From JBBQKF01 sp038326615 (GTDB lineage Bacteria; Bacillota; Clostridia; Saccharofermentanales; UBA5734), in contig JBBQKF010000002.1 of the NCBI GenBank assembly GCA_038326615.1, forward strand, positions 1 to 64,000: a DNA stretch of 64,000 nt, written 5' to 3'. The notes below the pieces were generated by a model. The model was not told the origin of the DNA. It saw nothing but the letters and a program-made list of their open reading frames with translations, and searched no databases. A program made the position numbers and the translations under genes. Below are positions 17,615-26,749 of this stretch, piece by piece (the first letter of the stretch is position 1; every line of letters begins with the position of its first letter).

Positions 17615-18130
17615 TATTGAGAATTTATTTCAGGAATAATAATTTAACTTAATTTAAATATTTGTTTTTAATAGAATAAAAGAACAAAATTAGAAGTGAA
17701 ACAAAAAATTAAAATTAGAAACAAAAAATTAAAAGTAGAACTAAAATATCAAAAGTAGAAACAAAAAATTAAAATTAGAAACAAAAAATTAAAATTAGAA
17801 ACAAAAAATTAAAAGTAGAAATAAAAAATCAAAAGTAGAAATAAAAAATCAAAAGTAGAAATAAAAAATCAAAAGTAGAAATAAAAAATTAAAAGTAGAA
17901 ATAAAAAATTAAAAGTAGAAATATAAAATTAGAAGTGAAACAAAAAATTAAAAGTAGAAATAAAAAATTAAAAGTAGAAATAAAAAATTAAAAGTAGAAA
18001 TAAAAAATTAAAAGTAGAAATATAAATAAAAGAATAAACTGGAAATATACAAAAAAGAGAAAAAGATATCAGAAATAAAATACTAATGAAGGATAATTTG
18101 AATATTGTTATTTAAAAATTGGAGGAAAAA
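17615..18130. repeat. 20-bp tandem repeat array before rlmN
   Basis: From about 17681 to 18027 about 17 head-to-tail copies of a 20-bp unit (ATAAAAAATTAAAAGTAGAA with C/T and T/G variants) fill the spacer. Blocks of identical variants (three AAAAAATC copies, then AAAAAATT copies) show stepwise duplication. The unit has little dyad symmetry and no unique spacers, so this is not a CRISPR. The remaining flanks are plain A+T-rich sequence. I see no gene here. Confidence 0.95.
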
Positions 18131-19195
18131 GTGGAAGCTACAAACGTAGTGCTCGGCAATAGATATCTTTATGATGTCTCGTATCCCGAAATAGAAGAAT
18201 GGGTTAAAACAAAGGGATATCCCAAATTCAGGGCAAAACAGATTTTTCAATGGATTTCTAAAGGCGTTACTTTATTTGATCAGATGTCGGATTTATCAAA
18301 AGAAATCCGTAGTACTTTATCTGAAGATTTTTATATTGATGGCGTGGTAATTGAGCATAAGCTTGTGTCAGCAATTGATGAAACAATCAAATATATAATT
18401 CGTTTAAAGGATAACAATGTTATTGAGTGTGTCTTGATGAGATACCATCACGGGAACAGCATCTGTATTTCTTCGCAGGCCGGGTGTAGAATGGGCTGTA
18501 CTTTTTGCGCATCTACGGGAGCTGGGTTTGGAAGAAATTTAAGTTTTGGAGAAATGCTTGCTGAAGTTGCAATTGTCAGTGCAGATATCGAAGATCGGAT
18601 TTCAAATATTGTAATTATGGGCATTGGAGAGCCATTTGACAACTACGAACAGTTGATTTTATTCCTAAAAGCCGTAAATGACCCTAACATTATAGGAATT
18701 GGTATGAGACATATTTCAGTATCGACTTGCGGACTTGTCGATGAAATGATAAAATTTACAAAGGAAGGATTGCCTGTAACTTTATCGATATCTTTACATG
18801 CACCAAATGATGTAATCCGAAAGAAAATTATGCCAATTGCAAACAAGTATTCAATGAAGGAATTACTTGATGCCTGCAGGACGCACGTAAGGGTGACAGG
18901 AAGAAGAATAACTTTTGAATATACAATGTTCAGTGGCATAAACGATTCGCCCGTCCATGCAAGGGAACTAGTAAAGAATCTCAAAGGAATTCTTTGTCAT
19001 GTTAACTTGATTCCGGCAAATGAATTTGAGGGAAGTGCTTTTAAGAAAAGCAGTAAAGAAGCGATACAGGAATTCAAGGAAATTCTAATAAACAATGGAA
19101 TGAATGCAACAGTAAGAAGAGAACTTGGCACAGATATACTTGCCGCTTGTGGACAACTAAGAAGAACAATAGAAGAAGGAGAAATACAGCTTTGA
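18131..19195 (+). CDS. rlmN: 23S rRNA (adenine-2503-C2)-methyltransferase, radical SAM
   Basis: Adds a C2 methyl group to A2503 of 23S rRNA (and to some tRNAs), and binds a 4Fe-4S cluster. The radical SAM motif is CRMGCTFC (Cys119, Cys123, Cys126). The GIGEPFDNYE block, the SISLHAPND block and the C-terminal catalytic Cys in LAACGQLRR (about residue 345) are present. I use GTG 18131, five bases after GGAGG (18121-18125). The TTG at 18119 would place the ribosome binding site inside the gene. That gives 354 residues, normal for the family. It overlaps prpC by four bases (TTGA), indicating coupled translation. Confidence 0.96.
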   Translation: MEATNVVLGNRYLYDVSYPEIEEWVKTKGYPKFRAKQIFQWISKGVTLFDQMSDLSKEIRSTLSEDFYIDGVVIEHKLVSAIDETIKYIIRLKDNNVIECVLMRYHHGNSICISSQAGCRMGCTFCASTGAGFGRNLSFGEMLAEVAIVSADIEDRISNIVIMGIGEPFDNYEQLILFLKAVNDPNIIGIGMRHISVSTCGLVDEMIKFTKEGLPVTLSISLHAPNDVIRKKIMPIANKYSMKELLDACRTHVRVTGRRITFEYTMFSGINDSPVHARELVKNLKGILCHVNLIPANEFEGSAFKKSSKEAIQEFKEILINNGMNATVRRELGTDILAACGQLRRTIEEGEIQL

Positions 19196-19926
19196 TTTAT
19201 GGGTCAGCAACTGATAAAGGATTAATTCGTTCAAACAATGAAGATTCCTATCAGATTTATTCAAATAGTGGAGGATATCCTGTTGTGGTAATCCTTGCAG
19301 ATGGAATGGGAGGTCATCGTAAAGGTGAACTTGCAAGCCGTATTGCAGTTGATTACGCTTTTGAGAAAATCTCCAATTCTATTCTGAAATGCTCTACTGT
19401 AGAGGAAATATCAAACTTTCTTGTAGACATTGTTGAGAAAGCAAATGTAAAAGTTTATCTAGGTGCTCTTGATGATCCTGAGAATCATGGTATGGGAACA
19501 ACATTATCTTTAGCTGCAATTTTTGAAGAAACCCTTATCGTTTCACATGTTGGGGATTGCAGAGTATATTTGTTGCGCAAAAATTCTTTAATGAGAATAA
19601 CTGTTGATCATACTTTAGTTCAGGAGTTAGTCGATTCCGAAAATATAACGTCAGCACAGGCGATGAAACATCCAAAAAGAAATATTCTTACGAGGGCTTT
19701 GGGGGTTCCTGAATATATGACTGCTGACATCTACACGGTTTCTTTAGAAAAAGGGGATAGAATTTTACTATGCTCCGACGGACTTCATGGCTTTGTAGAG
19801 GAATCAGTTATTAAAACAATTCTAAAAAGAGAACGCAATCCGGCTTTGGCAACTCAAAAACTTGTCGCATATGCCAATTCATCAGGCGGAGAAGACAATG
19901 TTACTGTAATAGCGGCATACTTATAA
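19192..19926 (+). CDS. prpC: PPM-family serine/threonine protein phosphatase (PrpC/Stp)
   Basis: Mn/Mg-dependent phosphatase that reverses phosphorylation by the neighbouring kinase PrkC. Motifs along the chain are DKGLIRSNNEDS, ADGMGGHRKGE, GMGTT, HVGDCRVYLL, CSDGLHGF and SGGEDNVTVI, supplying the metal-binding Asp residues. The start is TTG 19192, ten bases after AAGGAG and overlapping the rlmN stop. Upstream frame (from 19147) is only the antiparallel reading of the rlmN end. From TTG the protein has 244 residues, as for other Stp proteins. The rlmN-prpC-prkC-rsgA order is conserved in Bacillota. Confidence 0.95.
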   Translation: MIYGSATDKGLIRSNNEDSYQIYSNSGGYPVVVILADGMGGHRKGELASRIAVDYAFEKISNSILKCSTVEEISNFLVDIVEKANVKVYLGALDDPENHGMGTTLSLAAIFEETLIVSHVGDCRVYLLRKNSLMRITVDHTLVQELVDSENITSAQAMKHPKRNILTRALGVPEYMTADIYTVSLEKGDRILLCSDGLHGFVEESVIKTILKRERNPALATQKLVAYANSSGGEDNVTVIAAYL

Positions 19927-19941
19927 TTGGAGGATAATATT

Positions 19942-21996
19942 TTGATGAATGGGTTTATAGATGTAGGGGAAGATAATGAAAATGAAATTGTTTCTAAAGA
20001 TAATAGGTTGGAAAACAATTTGAATAATAATATTGAAGCAAATGATTCCCAAAAAATTGATAAAGATGCAAAAATTGATAAAGATGCAAAAATTGATAAA
20101 GATGCCAGAATTGATGAATTCCCTAGCATTAATAAAATTGAGGTAATTCAAAAATTTTCAAATAACGATTCAAGGAGTAATGGAATGATCGGAGAAATCC
20201 TTGGAAACAGATACAAGATTTTGGAGCTTCTAGGTAGGGGAGGAATGGCTGATGTATACCTTGCTAATGATACTAAGAATAATTCAGAAGTTGCTTTAAA
20301 AGTCTTAAAATCAGAACTTACAAATGATGAAGAATTCATTAGGCGATTTGACACTGAGGCTAATGCTGCATCAAGTCTTAACTATCCTAACATTGTTAAA
20401 GTTCTTGATGTTGGACACGAAGATAAATTCCGATATATGGTTCTTGAATATGTTAATGGGATATCTTTGAAAGAACTAATACAGAAAAATGGTCTTCTAG
20501 AATGGGAAGTTGCTGTACCAATAGCTATACAAATTGGCCTTGCACTCGAAAATGCCCACAAAAATGGAATAATTCATAGGGATATTAAACCTCATAATAT
20601 AATTGTCACTCCTGAACTTATTGCAAAAGTTACAGACTTTGGTATTGCAAGAGCTGCTTCTGCAAATACAGTAACTTTATCAGGTAAAAATGCTATGGGA
20701 TCGGTCCATTATTTTTCTCCTGAACAGGCAAGAGGTGGAATCGTAGGAGAACAGTCTGATATTTATTCTTTAGGAATACTTATATACGAAATGCTTACGG
20801 GTAAAGTCCCGTTTGATGGTGATACATCAGTTTCTATAGCACTGAAGCATATACAGCATAATCCAGTTCCGCCGATGGAAGTAAACAAAGATATTCCCGA
20901 GGGACTTAATAATATTGTTATGAAATGTATTCAGAAGTCTACAGGCACTAGATACAAGAAAGTTCGGGAACTTGTTGACGATATGGATGGATTTATGGTT
21001 GATCCTACAGCACTTTACGGATTTATAGAAAAAACCGAAGATTACTCAAAAACGACTGTTATCAAAGCTCTTGACAAAGAATCAAATTTTAAAAAGCTTC
21101 GTGATCTCGAGATAAACATTCAGCAAAAAAGCAAATTGAAAAAGCGCGAACGTGCTATTATTTTCATATCAATTATTCTAACAATTGGATTGCTTGCTGG
21201 CGGGATATATTACGCATATCAGTGGTTATCAACACAGCTTACTAGTGAGGAAGCAGATTATACTGTTGAAAACTATGTCGGAAGCAAGATAGAGGATGTA
21301 AAAAAGAAACTTGATAATGTTAAAATAGGATATGTAGTGAATTATGAACAAAACGATACAGTTTCGCAAGGAATAGTCTTTTACCAGAGCATTTTACAGG
21401 GATTAACAATGAGACCGGGAGGCGCTTCGAGCATTATTCTCAAAATAAGTAGTGGTAAAAATACGGTCAGACTAGGGGATTATAAAGGCAAAAACTATAA
21501 ACTTGTTATTAGCGAGATTACGCAGATTCTTGGTCTCAAAGTTAAAGTAGTCAAGCAACTCAGTGGCGAAGTGACTAAAGACAGCGTTATTGGAACATTA
21601 CCAGGTGCCGGCAATGATGTGCCGAAAGGTAGTGAAATTTCTCTTATTGTTAGTGAGGGACTAGTGAATGTAAAAGTTCCAGACATTTTGGGAAAAACAA
21701 GAGCTGAAGCAGTAAAGTTGCTTGAAGAAAATTATCTCAAAGTTATATCCGAAGCATTATTAGGAAGTGATCCAAATTTACCTGAGGCTCAGCAATTTAT
21801 AATTGGTGTTGATCCTGCTCCAGGAACGGAAGTAAAAGCCTTAACAGGAGTTATTATTACCCTTGGTAGCCATGATGATTATCTAAATTCGAAACTGCCA
21901 GTTGTAACCCCCACTCCAACAATAGAACCTACGCCAGTTATTGTAGTGTCATCATCATCAACGGGACAATCAAGTTCAGGAGCCAGCAATGGTTAA
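19942..21996 (+). CDS. prkC: PASTA-domain serine/threonine protein kinase (PrkC/Stk)
   Basis: Membrane kinase that senses muropeptides or lipid II through extracellular PASTA domains. From this start: a low-complexity N-terminal extension of about 80 residues with three DKDAKI/DKDARI repeats; kinase domain from LGNRYKILELLGRGGMADVY, with HRDIKPHN (about 212), DFGIARAAS and SPEQARGG; one membrane helix (about 403-425); three PASTA domains; and a Ser/Thr/Pro-rich tail. TTG 19942 and ATG 19945 both fit the GGAGG at 19929-19933. The N-terminal extension before the kinase is unusual, as PrkC normally starts almost at the kinase domain. It overlaps rsgA by eight bases. Confidence 0.95.
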   Translation: MMNGFIDVGEDNENEIVSKDNRLENNLNNNIEANDSQKIDKDAKIDKDAKIDKDARIDEFPSINKIEVIQKFSNNDSRSNGMIGEILGNRYKILELLGRGGMADVYLANDTKNNSEVALKVLKSELTNDEEFIRRFDTEANAASSLNYPNIVKVLDVGHEDKFRYMVLEYVNGISLKELIQKNGLLEWEVAVPIAIQIGLALENAHKNGIIHRDIKPHNIIVTPELIAKVTDFGIARAASANTVTLSGKNAMGSVHYFSPEQARGGIVGEQSDIYSLGILIYEMLTGKVPFDGDTSVSIALKHIQHNPVPPMEVNKDIPEGLNNIVMKCIQKSTGTRYKKVRELVDDMDGFMVDPTALYGFIEKTEDYSKTTVIKALDKESNFKKLRDLEINIQQKSKLKKRERAIIFISIILTIGLLAGGIYYAYQWLSTQLTSEEADYTVENYVGSKIEDVKKKLDNVKIGYVVNYEQNDTVSQGIVFYQSILQGLTMRPGGASSIILKISSGKNTVRLGDYKGKNYKLVISEITQILGLKVKVVKQLSGEVTKDSVIGTLPGAGNDVPKGSEISLIVSEGLVNVKVPDILGKTRAEAVKLLEENYLKVISEALLGSDPNLPEAQQFIIGVDPAPGTEVKALTGVIITLGSHDDYLNSKLPVVTPTPTIEPTPVIVVSSSSTGQSSSGASNG
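20049..20113 (+). repeat. In-frame 18-bp repeat in prkC
   Basis: Three consecutive copies of an 18-bp unit, AAAAATTGATAAAGATGC and a GCCAGAATTGATGAA variant, encode KIDKDA/RIDE in the N-terminal extension of PrkC. The copies are nearly identical at the DNA level, so the expansion is recent. The tract is outside the kinase fold. Confidence 0.9.
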
Positions 21997-23008
21997 TCAA
22001 GTTCAATTCACAACGAAAGTTAATCGAATTCCGGAGCCAATGAAGGCTAATTCAATTAGCAATGTGAATAATGAAAACGGGTTAAATCTAAATTATGTAA
22101 CTATAATTCAGGGCAGAATTCTTAAGGGTGTCGGAGGAAACTATCAGATTCTTTTAAGCGATGGAAGTCAGGTTACTGCTACACCAAGAGGAATTTTGCG
22201 AAGGCAGAAGATATCCCCATATCCAGGAGATATAGTAGACTTGTCTTCCGAAAGTGAAGAATCAGAGCAGTATTCAATTGATAATATTCACGAAAGAAAA
22301 TCATTCCTTATACGTCCAGCAATTGCAAATATTGACCTTATGCTAATAACAGTTTCTGCATCATCGCCTAAACCTGATTGTTTTTTAATTGATAAGTTAA
22401 TTATATTGTGTTATAAAGCTGGAATTTCGGTTGCACTTTGCATTACAAAGGCGGATCTTGACCAACAGGATGCAATTGAACTTAAAGAAAAATATAAAGA
22501 AGTAGGCATTCCTATTTTTATATTAGGTGACTGTGAAGAAAACTCGCAAGAATTTGATGAAATGAAAAATATTATGCAAGGTAAAATTGTTTCCTTTGCT
22601 GGTCAGTCTGGTGTAGGGAAATCGACACTTCTAAACAAAATATTTGATAAACAATGTATGGATATAGGAACTGTAAGCGAGAAGATTGGAAGAGGTAAAC
22701 ATACGACAAGGCACTCTGAAATATTTGTTTATGAATCAGGATTACTAGCAGATACGCCAGGGTTTAGCTCGTTGGAACTGGAGGAGCTTGAAATAACAGG
22801 ACCTGATGTACTTAAAGGATATCCTGAAATTGAAAAGTTTGAAAGCAAATGTAAATTTGCAGACTGCAGGCATATAGGCGAAACTGGCTGTGCAATTGAT
22901 GAATCAAAGATTAATCCTGAAAGGCTTATCAGATATAGGCAATACCGCAAAAACATGGATGAAATTCATCATTACGATTTAAAAAAGAAAAATAGATATG
23001 AAAAATAG
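21989..23008 (+). CDS. rsgA: Small ribosomal subunit biogenesis GTPase RsgA
   Basis: Circularly permuted GTPase that checks late 30S maturation. It has an OB fold (about residues 30-100), then G4 TKAD, then G1 GQSGVGKST (about 205-213) and G3 DTPGFSS in permuted order. A C-terminal zinc knuckle has CKFADCRHIGETGC. Start ATG 21989 has CAGGAG upstream and lies inside the end of prkC. The 40-residue Asn-rich leader before the OB fold is longer than usual. The last codons (NRYEK-stop) fall in the first units of a 13-bp tandem array. Length is 339 residues against about 300 in B. subtilis. Confidence 0.95.
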   Translation: MVNQVQFTTKVNRIPEPMKANSISNVNNENGLNLNYVTIIQGRILKGVGGNYQILLSDGSQVTATPRGILRRQKISPYPGDIVDLSSESEESEQYSIDNIHERKSFLIRPAIANIDLMLITVSASSPKPDCFLIDKLIILCYKAGISVALCITKADLDQQDAIELKEKYKEVGIPIFILGDCEENSQEFDEMKNIMQGKIVSFAGQSGVGKSTLLNKIFDKQCMDIGTVSEKIGRGKHTTRHSEIFVYESGLLADTPGFSSLELEELEITGPDVLKGYPEIEKFESKCKFADCRHIGETGCAIDESKINPERLIRYRQYRKNMDEIHHYDLKKKNRYEK

Positions 23009-23398
23009 ATATGAAAAATAGATATGAAAGATAGACATGAAAGATAGATATGAAAGATAGATATGAAAGATAGATATGAAAAAAGAAGTTAAAAATGAAA
23101 TTAAAAACATTATAGAAACTGCGAAATAGTAGAAATAATACCTGAAACATTAAATATAAAACATAAATATTAATTACAAATATTAAATTCAAACATTCAA
23201 TACAAACACGAGACATAAACACGAGACATAAACACGAGACATAAACACGAGCATTGAAATGGTGAAAAAAGTCGCGTAGGAAAGAAAAATCATAAATATT
23301 AAGTAATAAAAATAAGCAGGAAGACTTAGATATGAAACACGAAACACGAATTATTTGATTATAAGAAATTGAATTAACGGTTGCGGAGGGTACAAGAA
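22994..23398. repeat. Two tandem arrays between rsgA and rpe
   Basis: At 22994-23083 there are about seven copies of a 13-bp unit (AGATATGAAAAAT/AGATATGAAAGAT), the first of which contains the rsgA stop codon. At 23204-23251 there are nearly four copies of another 13-bp unit (AAACACGAGACAT). The rest of this roughly 390-bp spacer is A+T-rich and I see no gene in it. The rpe ribosome binding site GGAGGG closes it at 23385-23390. Confidence 0.95.
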
Positions 23399-24091
23399 AT
23401 GATAGAAAAATATTCAGATTATTTAAACAAAAACGACAGGGATGTGATAATATGTCCGTCAATTCTATCGGCTGATTTTGCAAAATTAGGTGAAGATATT
23501 GATCTTGTTTCAAACGATGCAAACTGGATACACGTCGATGTTATGGATGGAATGTTTGTTCCAAATATAAGCTTTGGCATTCCTATTGTTAAGGCAATAC
23601 GACCATACACGACTCTTCCACTTGATGTTCATTTAATGATAGAAGATCCAACAAGATATGTTGAAGACTTTGCTAAAGCAGGTGCGAATTTGATTGTCGT
23701 TCATGCAGAAGCATGTAAGCATTTACATAGAGCTGTTCAATATACAAGAAATTTCGGCGTAAATGTAGGAGTTGCAATAAATCCAGGGACATCGCTTAGC
23801 GTACTAGATGAAATTCTTCCATTTGTAGATATGATTCTTCTAATGACTGTAAATCCGGGTTTTGGCGGGCAAACTTATATTGAAACTATGACTGATAAAA
23901 TTTCTAAATTGCGTAAAATTATGAATGATCGCAACATATTTGCACATATACAAGTTGATGGCGGCATTGGAAAAGCAAATATCAAAAAAGTATATGATGC
24001 TGGTGCAAATGCCGTTGTTGTCGGAAACGCAGTTTATGGAACAAATGATCCTGTCGGTGCGATTAAGGAGCTAAGAAAATGCTTGGCATAA
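23399..24091 (+). CDS. rpe: Ribulose-phosphate 3-epimerase
   Basis: Interconverts ribulose 5-phosphate and xylulose 5-phosphate in the pentose phosphate pathway. The TIM barrel shows PSILSADFAKLGED, HVDVMDGMFVPN, DVHLMIEDP, VHAEAC, NPGTS, MTVNPGFGGQ and QVDGGIG, with the catalytic Asp and metal-binding His residues in place. The start ATG 23399 follows GGAGGG by eight bases. The TTG at 23381 lies upstream of that site and is rejected. Compared with the family it has about 15 extra N-terminal residues. It overlaps thiN by 13 bases. Confidence 0.96.
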   Translation: MIEKYSDYLNKNDRDVIICPSILSADFAKLGEDIDLVSNDANWIHVDVMDGMFVPNISFGIPIVKAIRPYTTLPLDVHLMIEDPTRYVEDFAKAGANLIVVHAEACKHLHRAVQYTRNFGVNVGVAINPGTSLSVLDEILPFVDMILLMTVNPGFGGQTYIETMTDKISKLRKIMNDRNIFAHIQVDGGIGKANIKKVYDAGANAVVVGNAVYGTNDPVGAIKELRKCLA

Positions 24092-24930
24092 TAAGCTTAG
24101 GCGGAATTTGCATTGATACTTTAAGATTGCGTAAAATAATTCCAGAATCTTATTTTGCTGTGGCTGCAGATAGTGGCATGGCGCATTTTAGAATGCTTGG
24201 AATACAACCGGATATTCTAGCAGGAGATTTTGATTCAATCGAACCTCAATTACTTGAAGAATGTATCAAAGAAAATATTAAAATTATTAAAGTTGATAAG
24301 CGAAAGAATTTCACAGATTCTGAGCTCGCTGTTGATACAGCTGTTGCAAGTGGATGCGATTCGCTTTTGTTTCTTGGCGCATTCGGAAACCGTCTAGATC
24401 ACATGCTATCAAATCAGATGATGGCGGCATCGCTTGCATCAAAAGGAATAAATGTGATTCTTACCGACGGAAAATCTTTCTTTTTTACAGTTACTAGTCA
24501 AAATTCTCCTCTTTGCTATCCTTTATCAGGTCTTGTTTCTGAAGAAGATATTTTTTCTATTATTCCAATATCAGGAGAATTTGTTAAGGTTACTATTGAA
24601 GGTCTTGATTACCCACTTGAAAAAGAAATCATTATGTTTGGTTCGACAAGAGCAGTGAGCAATACCGTTCCAAAAAAGGCTGCAAAAATAGAATCTGAAA
24701 AATACAATAATGCAAGTTCGACTACTAACATTAATACTAATTTTAATCTTAATACTGCTACTACTAATAGTATTGGTGCTATTACAACAACTATTAATAC
24801 AAACAGTAATGAAGTAATTACAACTACTATTAATACTAAAGGTAATAATAATGATGATTTTGCGAAAATTACTGTCGAAACTGGTGTTGTATTTTTTATT
24901 CATACAAAATCAGATGAGTTTTTGAAATAA
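24079..24930 (+). CDS. thiN: Thiamine pyrophosphokinase with Asn/Thr-rich insert
   Basis: Transfers pyrophosphate from ATP to thiamine to give thiamine pyrophosphate. Family motifs are AADSGMAHF, GDFDSIEP, DSELAVDTA and GAFGNRLDHMLSN. The start ATG 24079 lies inside rpe, eight bases after AAGGAG. The normal protein is about 215 residues; this one is 283 because of an Asn/Thr/Ser-rich tract at about residues 212-262 (repeats of TTINTN/TTTINTK type, encoded by ACTATTAATAC units). The tract lies between two strands of the C-terminal beta-sandwich and is followed by the proper end (KITVETGVVFFIHTK). No TPP riboswitch is visible upstream. Confidence 0.92.
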   Translation: MLGIISLGGICIDTLRLRKIIPESYFAVAADSGMAHFRMLGIQPDILAGDFDSIEPQLLEECIKENIKIIKVDKRKNFTDSELAVDTAVASGCDSLLFLGAFGNRLDHMLSNQMMAASLASKGINVILTDGKSFFFTVTSQNSPLCYPLSGLVSEEDIFSIIPISGEFVKVTIEGLDYPLEKEIIMFGSTRAVSNTVPKKAAKIESEKYNNASSTTNINTNFNLNTATTNSIGAITTTINTNSNEVITTTINTKGNNNDDFAKITVETGVVFFIHTKSDEFLK

Positions 24931-25018
24931 TATGCTTTCGACGATTACCAATCTCTTATAATTATTTTTAATTTTATTTTGGGTTAAACAGTATAATAAA
25001 AACGAAGGTAGGAATTGT

Positions 25019-25768
25019 ATGGTGAATAATTCTAATACTCATAGTAGACGAAAAGACGATAATAAAAATGAAATAATAGAGAAGATTGAAAAGATTAGAA
25101 AAGATAAAATAATTGACGAGTCTTTTGGTGAAGAAGAGACATTTGGAGAAGAGATTGGTAATACAATAACCCATGGTATAATGGCAATAGTGACACTGAT
25201 ACTTACCCCATATGCCGCAATCAGGGCTTATATAACAGGAAAAGAATTTGCCTTAATTGACGCAGTTGGTGTTTCTATATTTTGCATATGCATATTCTTT
25301 ATGTTTGCAACATCAGCCTCATACCACTCGATGATACATAAAACAAAGCACAAGGTTATTTATAACAAACTTGACCATATTGCAATTTTCTTTGCAATTG
25401 CAGGAACATATACACCAATTGCATTATCTGTAATCGGTGGAAGTCAGGGGATTACTTTAATAGCAATTCAATGGACAATGGTTTTAGCTGGAATCCTTGT
25501 TAAAACGCTCCTTTGGAGAAAATCGCGTTTGCTATCAGTGCCAGTATATCTGATAATGGGATGGTCAGTCGTATTATTCTTTTCAACTTTTATGCATGGA
25601 GCAACACCATTGTTATTTTGGATGGTTATAACCGGGGGCATTTGTTACTCGTTAGGATGCATATTTTATGCTTGTAATTTCAAATTTTCACATATGATAT
25701 TTCATTTTTTCATAAATGCAGGAGCCGCGTGTCACTTTGTTGGGATTGTTTTTGCACTAAGAAAGTAA
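25019..25768 (+). CDS. Hemolysin III-like membrane protein (PAQR family, YqfA)
   Basis: A 249-residue membrane protein with a charged N terminus of about 45 residues and then seven predicted helices. PAQR motifs are EEIGNTITHGI, SASYHSMIH, KLDHIAIFFAIAGTYTPI and, near the end, FHFFINAGAACHFVGI, which supply the conserved His/Asp/Ser metal site. The hemolysin name is historical. Bacterial members are thought to be membrane hydrolases or membrane-fluidity factors, and the role here is unknown. ATG 25019 is preceded by AAGGTAGGA. A strong terminator follows 20 bases after the stop, so it ends its transcription unit. Confidence 0.9.
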   Translation: MVNNSNTHSRRKDDNKNEIIEKIEKIRKDKIIDESFGEEETFGEEIGNTITHGIMAIVTLILTPYAAIRAYITGKEFALIDAVGVSIFCICIFFMFATSASYHSMIHKTKHKVIYNKLDHIAIFFAIAGTYTPIALSVIGGSQGITLIAIQWTMVLAGILVKTLLWRKSRLLSVPVYLIMGWSVVLFFSTFMHGATPLLFWMVITGGICYSLGCIFYACNFKFSHMIFHFFINAGAACHFVGIVFALRK

Positions 25769-25787
25769 AATTATTAATATTGATGTA

Positions 25788-25830
25788 AAAAACCACTTGA
25801 AAGCAAATTGATTGCAATCAGGTGGTTTTT
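25788..25830 (+). terminator. Rho-independent terminator after the hemolysin III-like gene
   Basis: The arms AACCACTTGA (25791-25800) and TCAGGTGGTT (25817-25826) pair with one G-U wobble. An inner GCAA/TTGC extends the stem and a T-run follows. On the reverse strand the same stem is followed by TTTT, so it may also end transcription coming from the reverse-strand genes. Confidence 0.85.
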
Positions 25831-26053
25831 GGCTATAATTGTAATTGGATGAAAATAGAAATAAGCTTTCTTATTGACCCAGATAATTATCATGTTTAAA
25901 GTGAAGATCATCGAGAATAACATCTTGTAAATCTGTGAAGCTTATATATTTTTTACCGAATCAAATTGGTATATAGAATTGCGATTTGCTAATTATTATT
26001 CATGAAGATACGATAACTTTATATTGTTAAATAACAAAGGTGATATTCTGGGA

Positions 26054-26749
26054 TTACTTGATTTCAGTTCCGCCGAATATTGATGTACATTGAAAAACAA
26101 TTTTGAATGCTTGAGGGTCTGCGGATGAGATTGCGGTATTTTCATTTCCACCAAAAATTGGGAATCCGTGCAATTCAACTCTTGCATTTTTGGGGGCAAT
26201 GATTTCTGTGCCGGCAAATATAGTGGTTACATTAAATTCAACATCCTTTGAAAGAATAACATCACTAAGGTCGATTTCATTTCCACCAAAAATTGCTGTC
26301 GCATTTCCGCCTTGAAAATTAATGGAATTGTTTTTGACAGTATTTCCACTAAAAACTGCAAGGTAACTTGGGAAATCTTCTGAACTTGTAACAGCCTTAC
26401 CAGTAAAAACAGAATTTGTCTTTACTGGCTTCTTAATTATTGCCTTAGACAGAATTGCAAGTCCGATAATAATAAGTACAGCAGGAGCAGCAAACTGATA
26501 AACCAAGCCATCCTTTATCACGTTTTGTTGATCAAGAAGTAATAAAATCCCAATTCCCATAACAATCGAATTACCGATTTTGATTCCAGTTTGCACCATA
26601 CTAACAAATGCAGGTATAATCAAAAAAAGAGTCCACCATCCAGTGAAAAATATCTTATAGTCCCACAAATCAAAAATGTTTCCAATTAGACCTACTCCTA
26701 CAAAAATAAAGAGCAATCCCCATAAAATATTGCTAAGATTCCTTCTCAT
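26054..26749 (-). CDS. LiaF-like membrane protein (cell-envelope stress family)
   Basis: A 231-residue protein with an N-terminal LiaI/LiaF-type transmembrane module (RRNLSNILWGLLFIFVGVG and three further hydrophobic segments). A C-terminal beta-strand domain is rich in FGGNE/FAGTE repeats (AIFGGNEIDLSD, IFAGTEI, PIFGGNEN), the mark of the LiaF C-terminal domain. LiaF restrains the LiaRS two-component system in Bacillus, but no LiaRS genes are next to this copy. The start at 26749 has a GGAGG on the reverse strand. It sits alone on the reverse strand, separated by about 315 bp from the next reverse-strand gene. A role in envelope homeostasis is inferred from family only. Confidence 0.85.
   Translation of the reverse strand: MRRNLSNILWGLLFIFVGVGLIGNIFDLWDYKIFFTGWWTLFLIIPAFVSMVQTGIKIGNSIVMGIGILLLLDQQNVIKDGLVYQFAAPAVLIIIGLAILSKAIIKKPVKTNSVFTGKAVTSSEDFPSYLAVFSGNTVKNNSINFQGGNATAIFGGNEIDLSDVILSKDVEFNVTTIFAGTEIIAPKNARVELHGFPIFGGNENTAISSADPQAFKIVFQCTSIFGGTEIK

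Noticed and set aside
17681..18027. CRISPR array
   Set aside because: The repeats are directly abutting with no unique spacers and no leader or cas genes nearby.
22929..23522. Reverse-strand frame of about 197 residues across the rsgA-rpe spacer
   Set aside because: Made mostly of the 13-bp arrays and overlaps the conserved rpe start. No ribosome binding site or family match.
24079..24930. TPP riboswitch before thiN
   Set aside because: thiN starts inside rpe and no conserved CTGAGA-type THI box is seen upstream.
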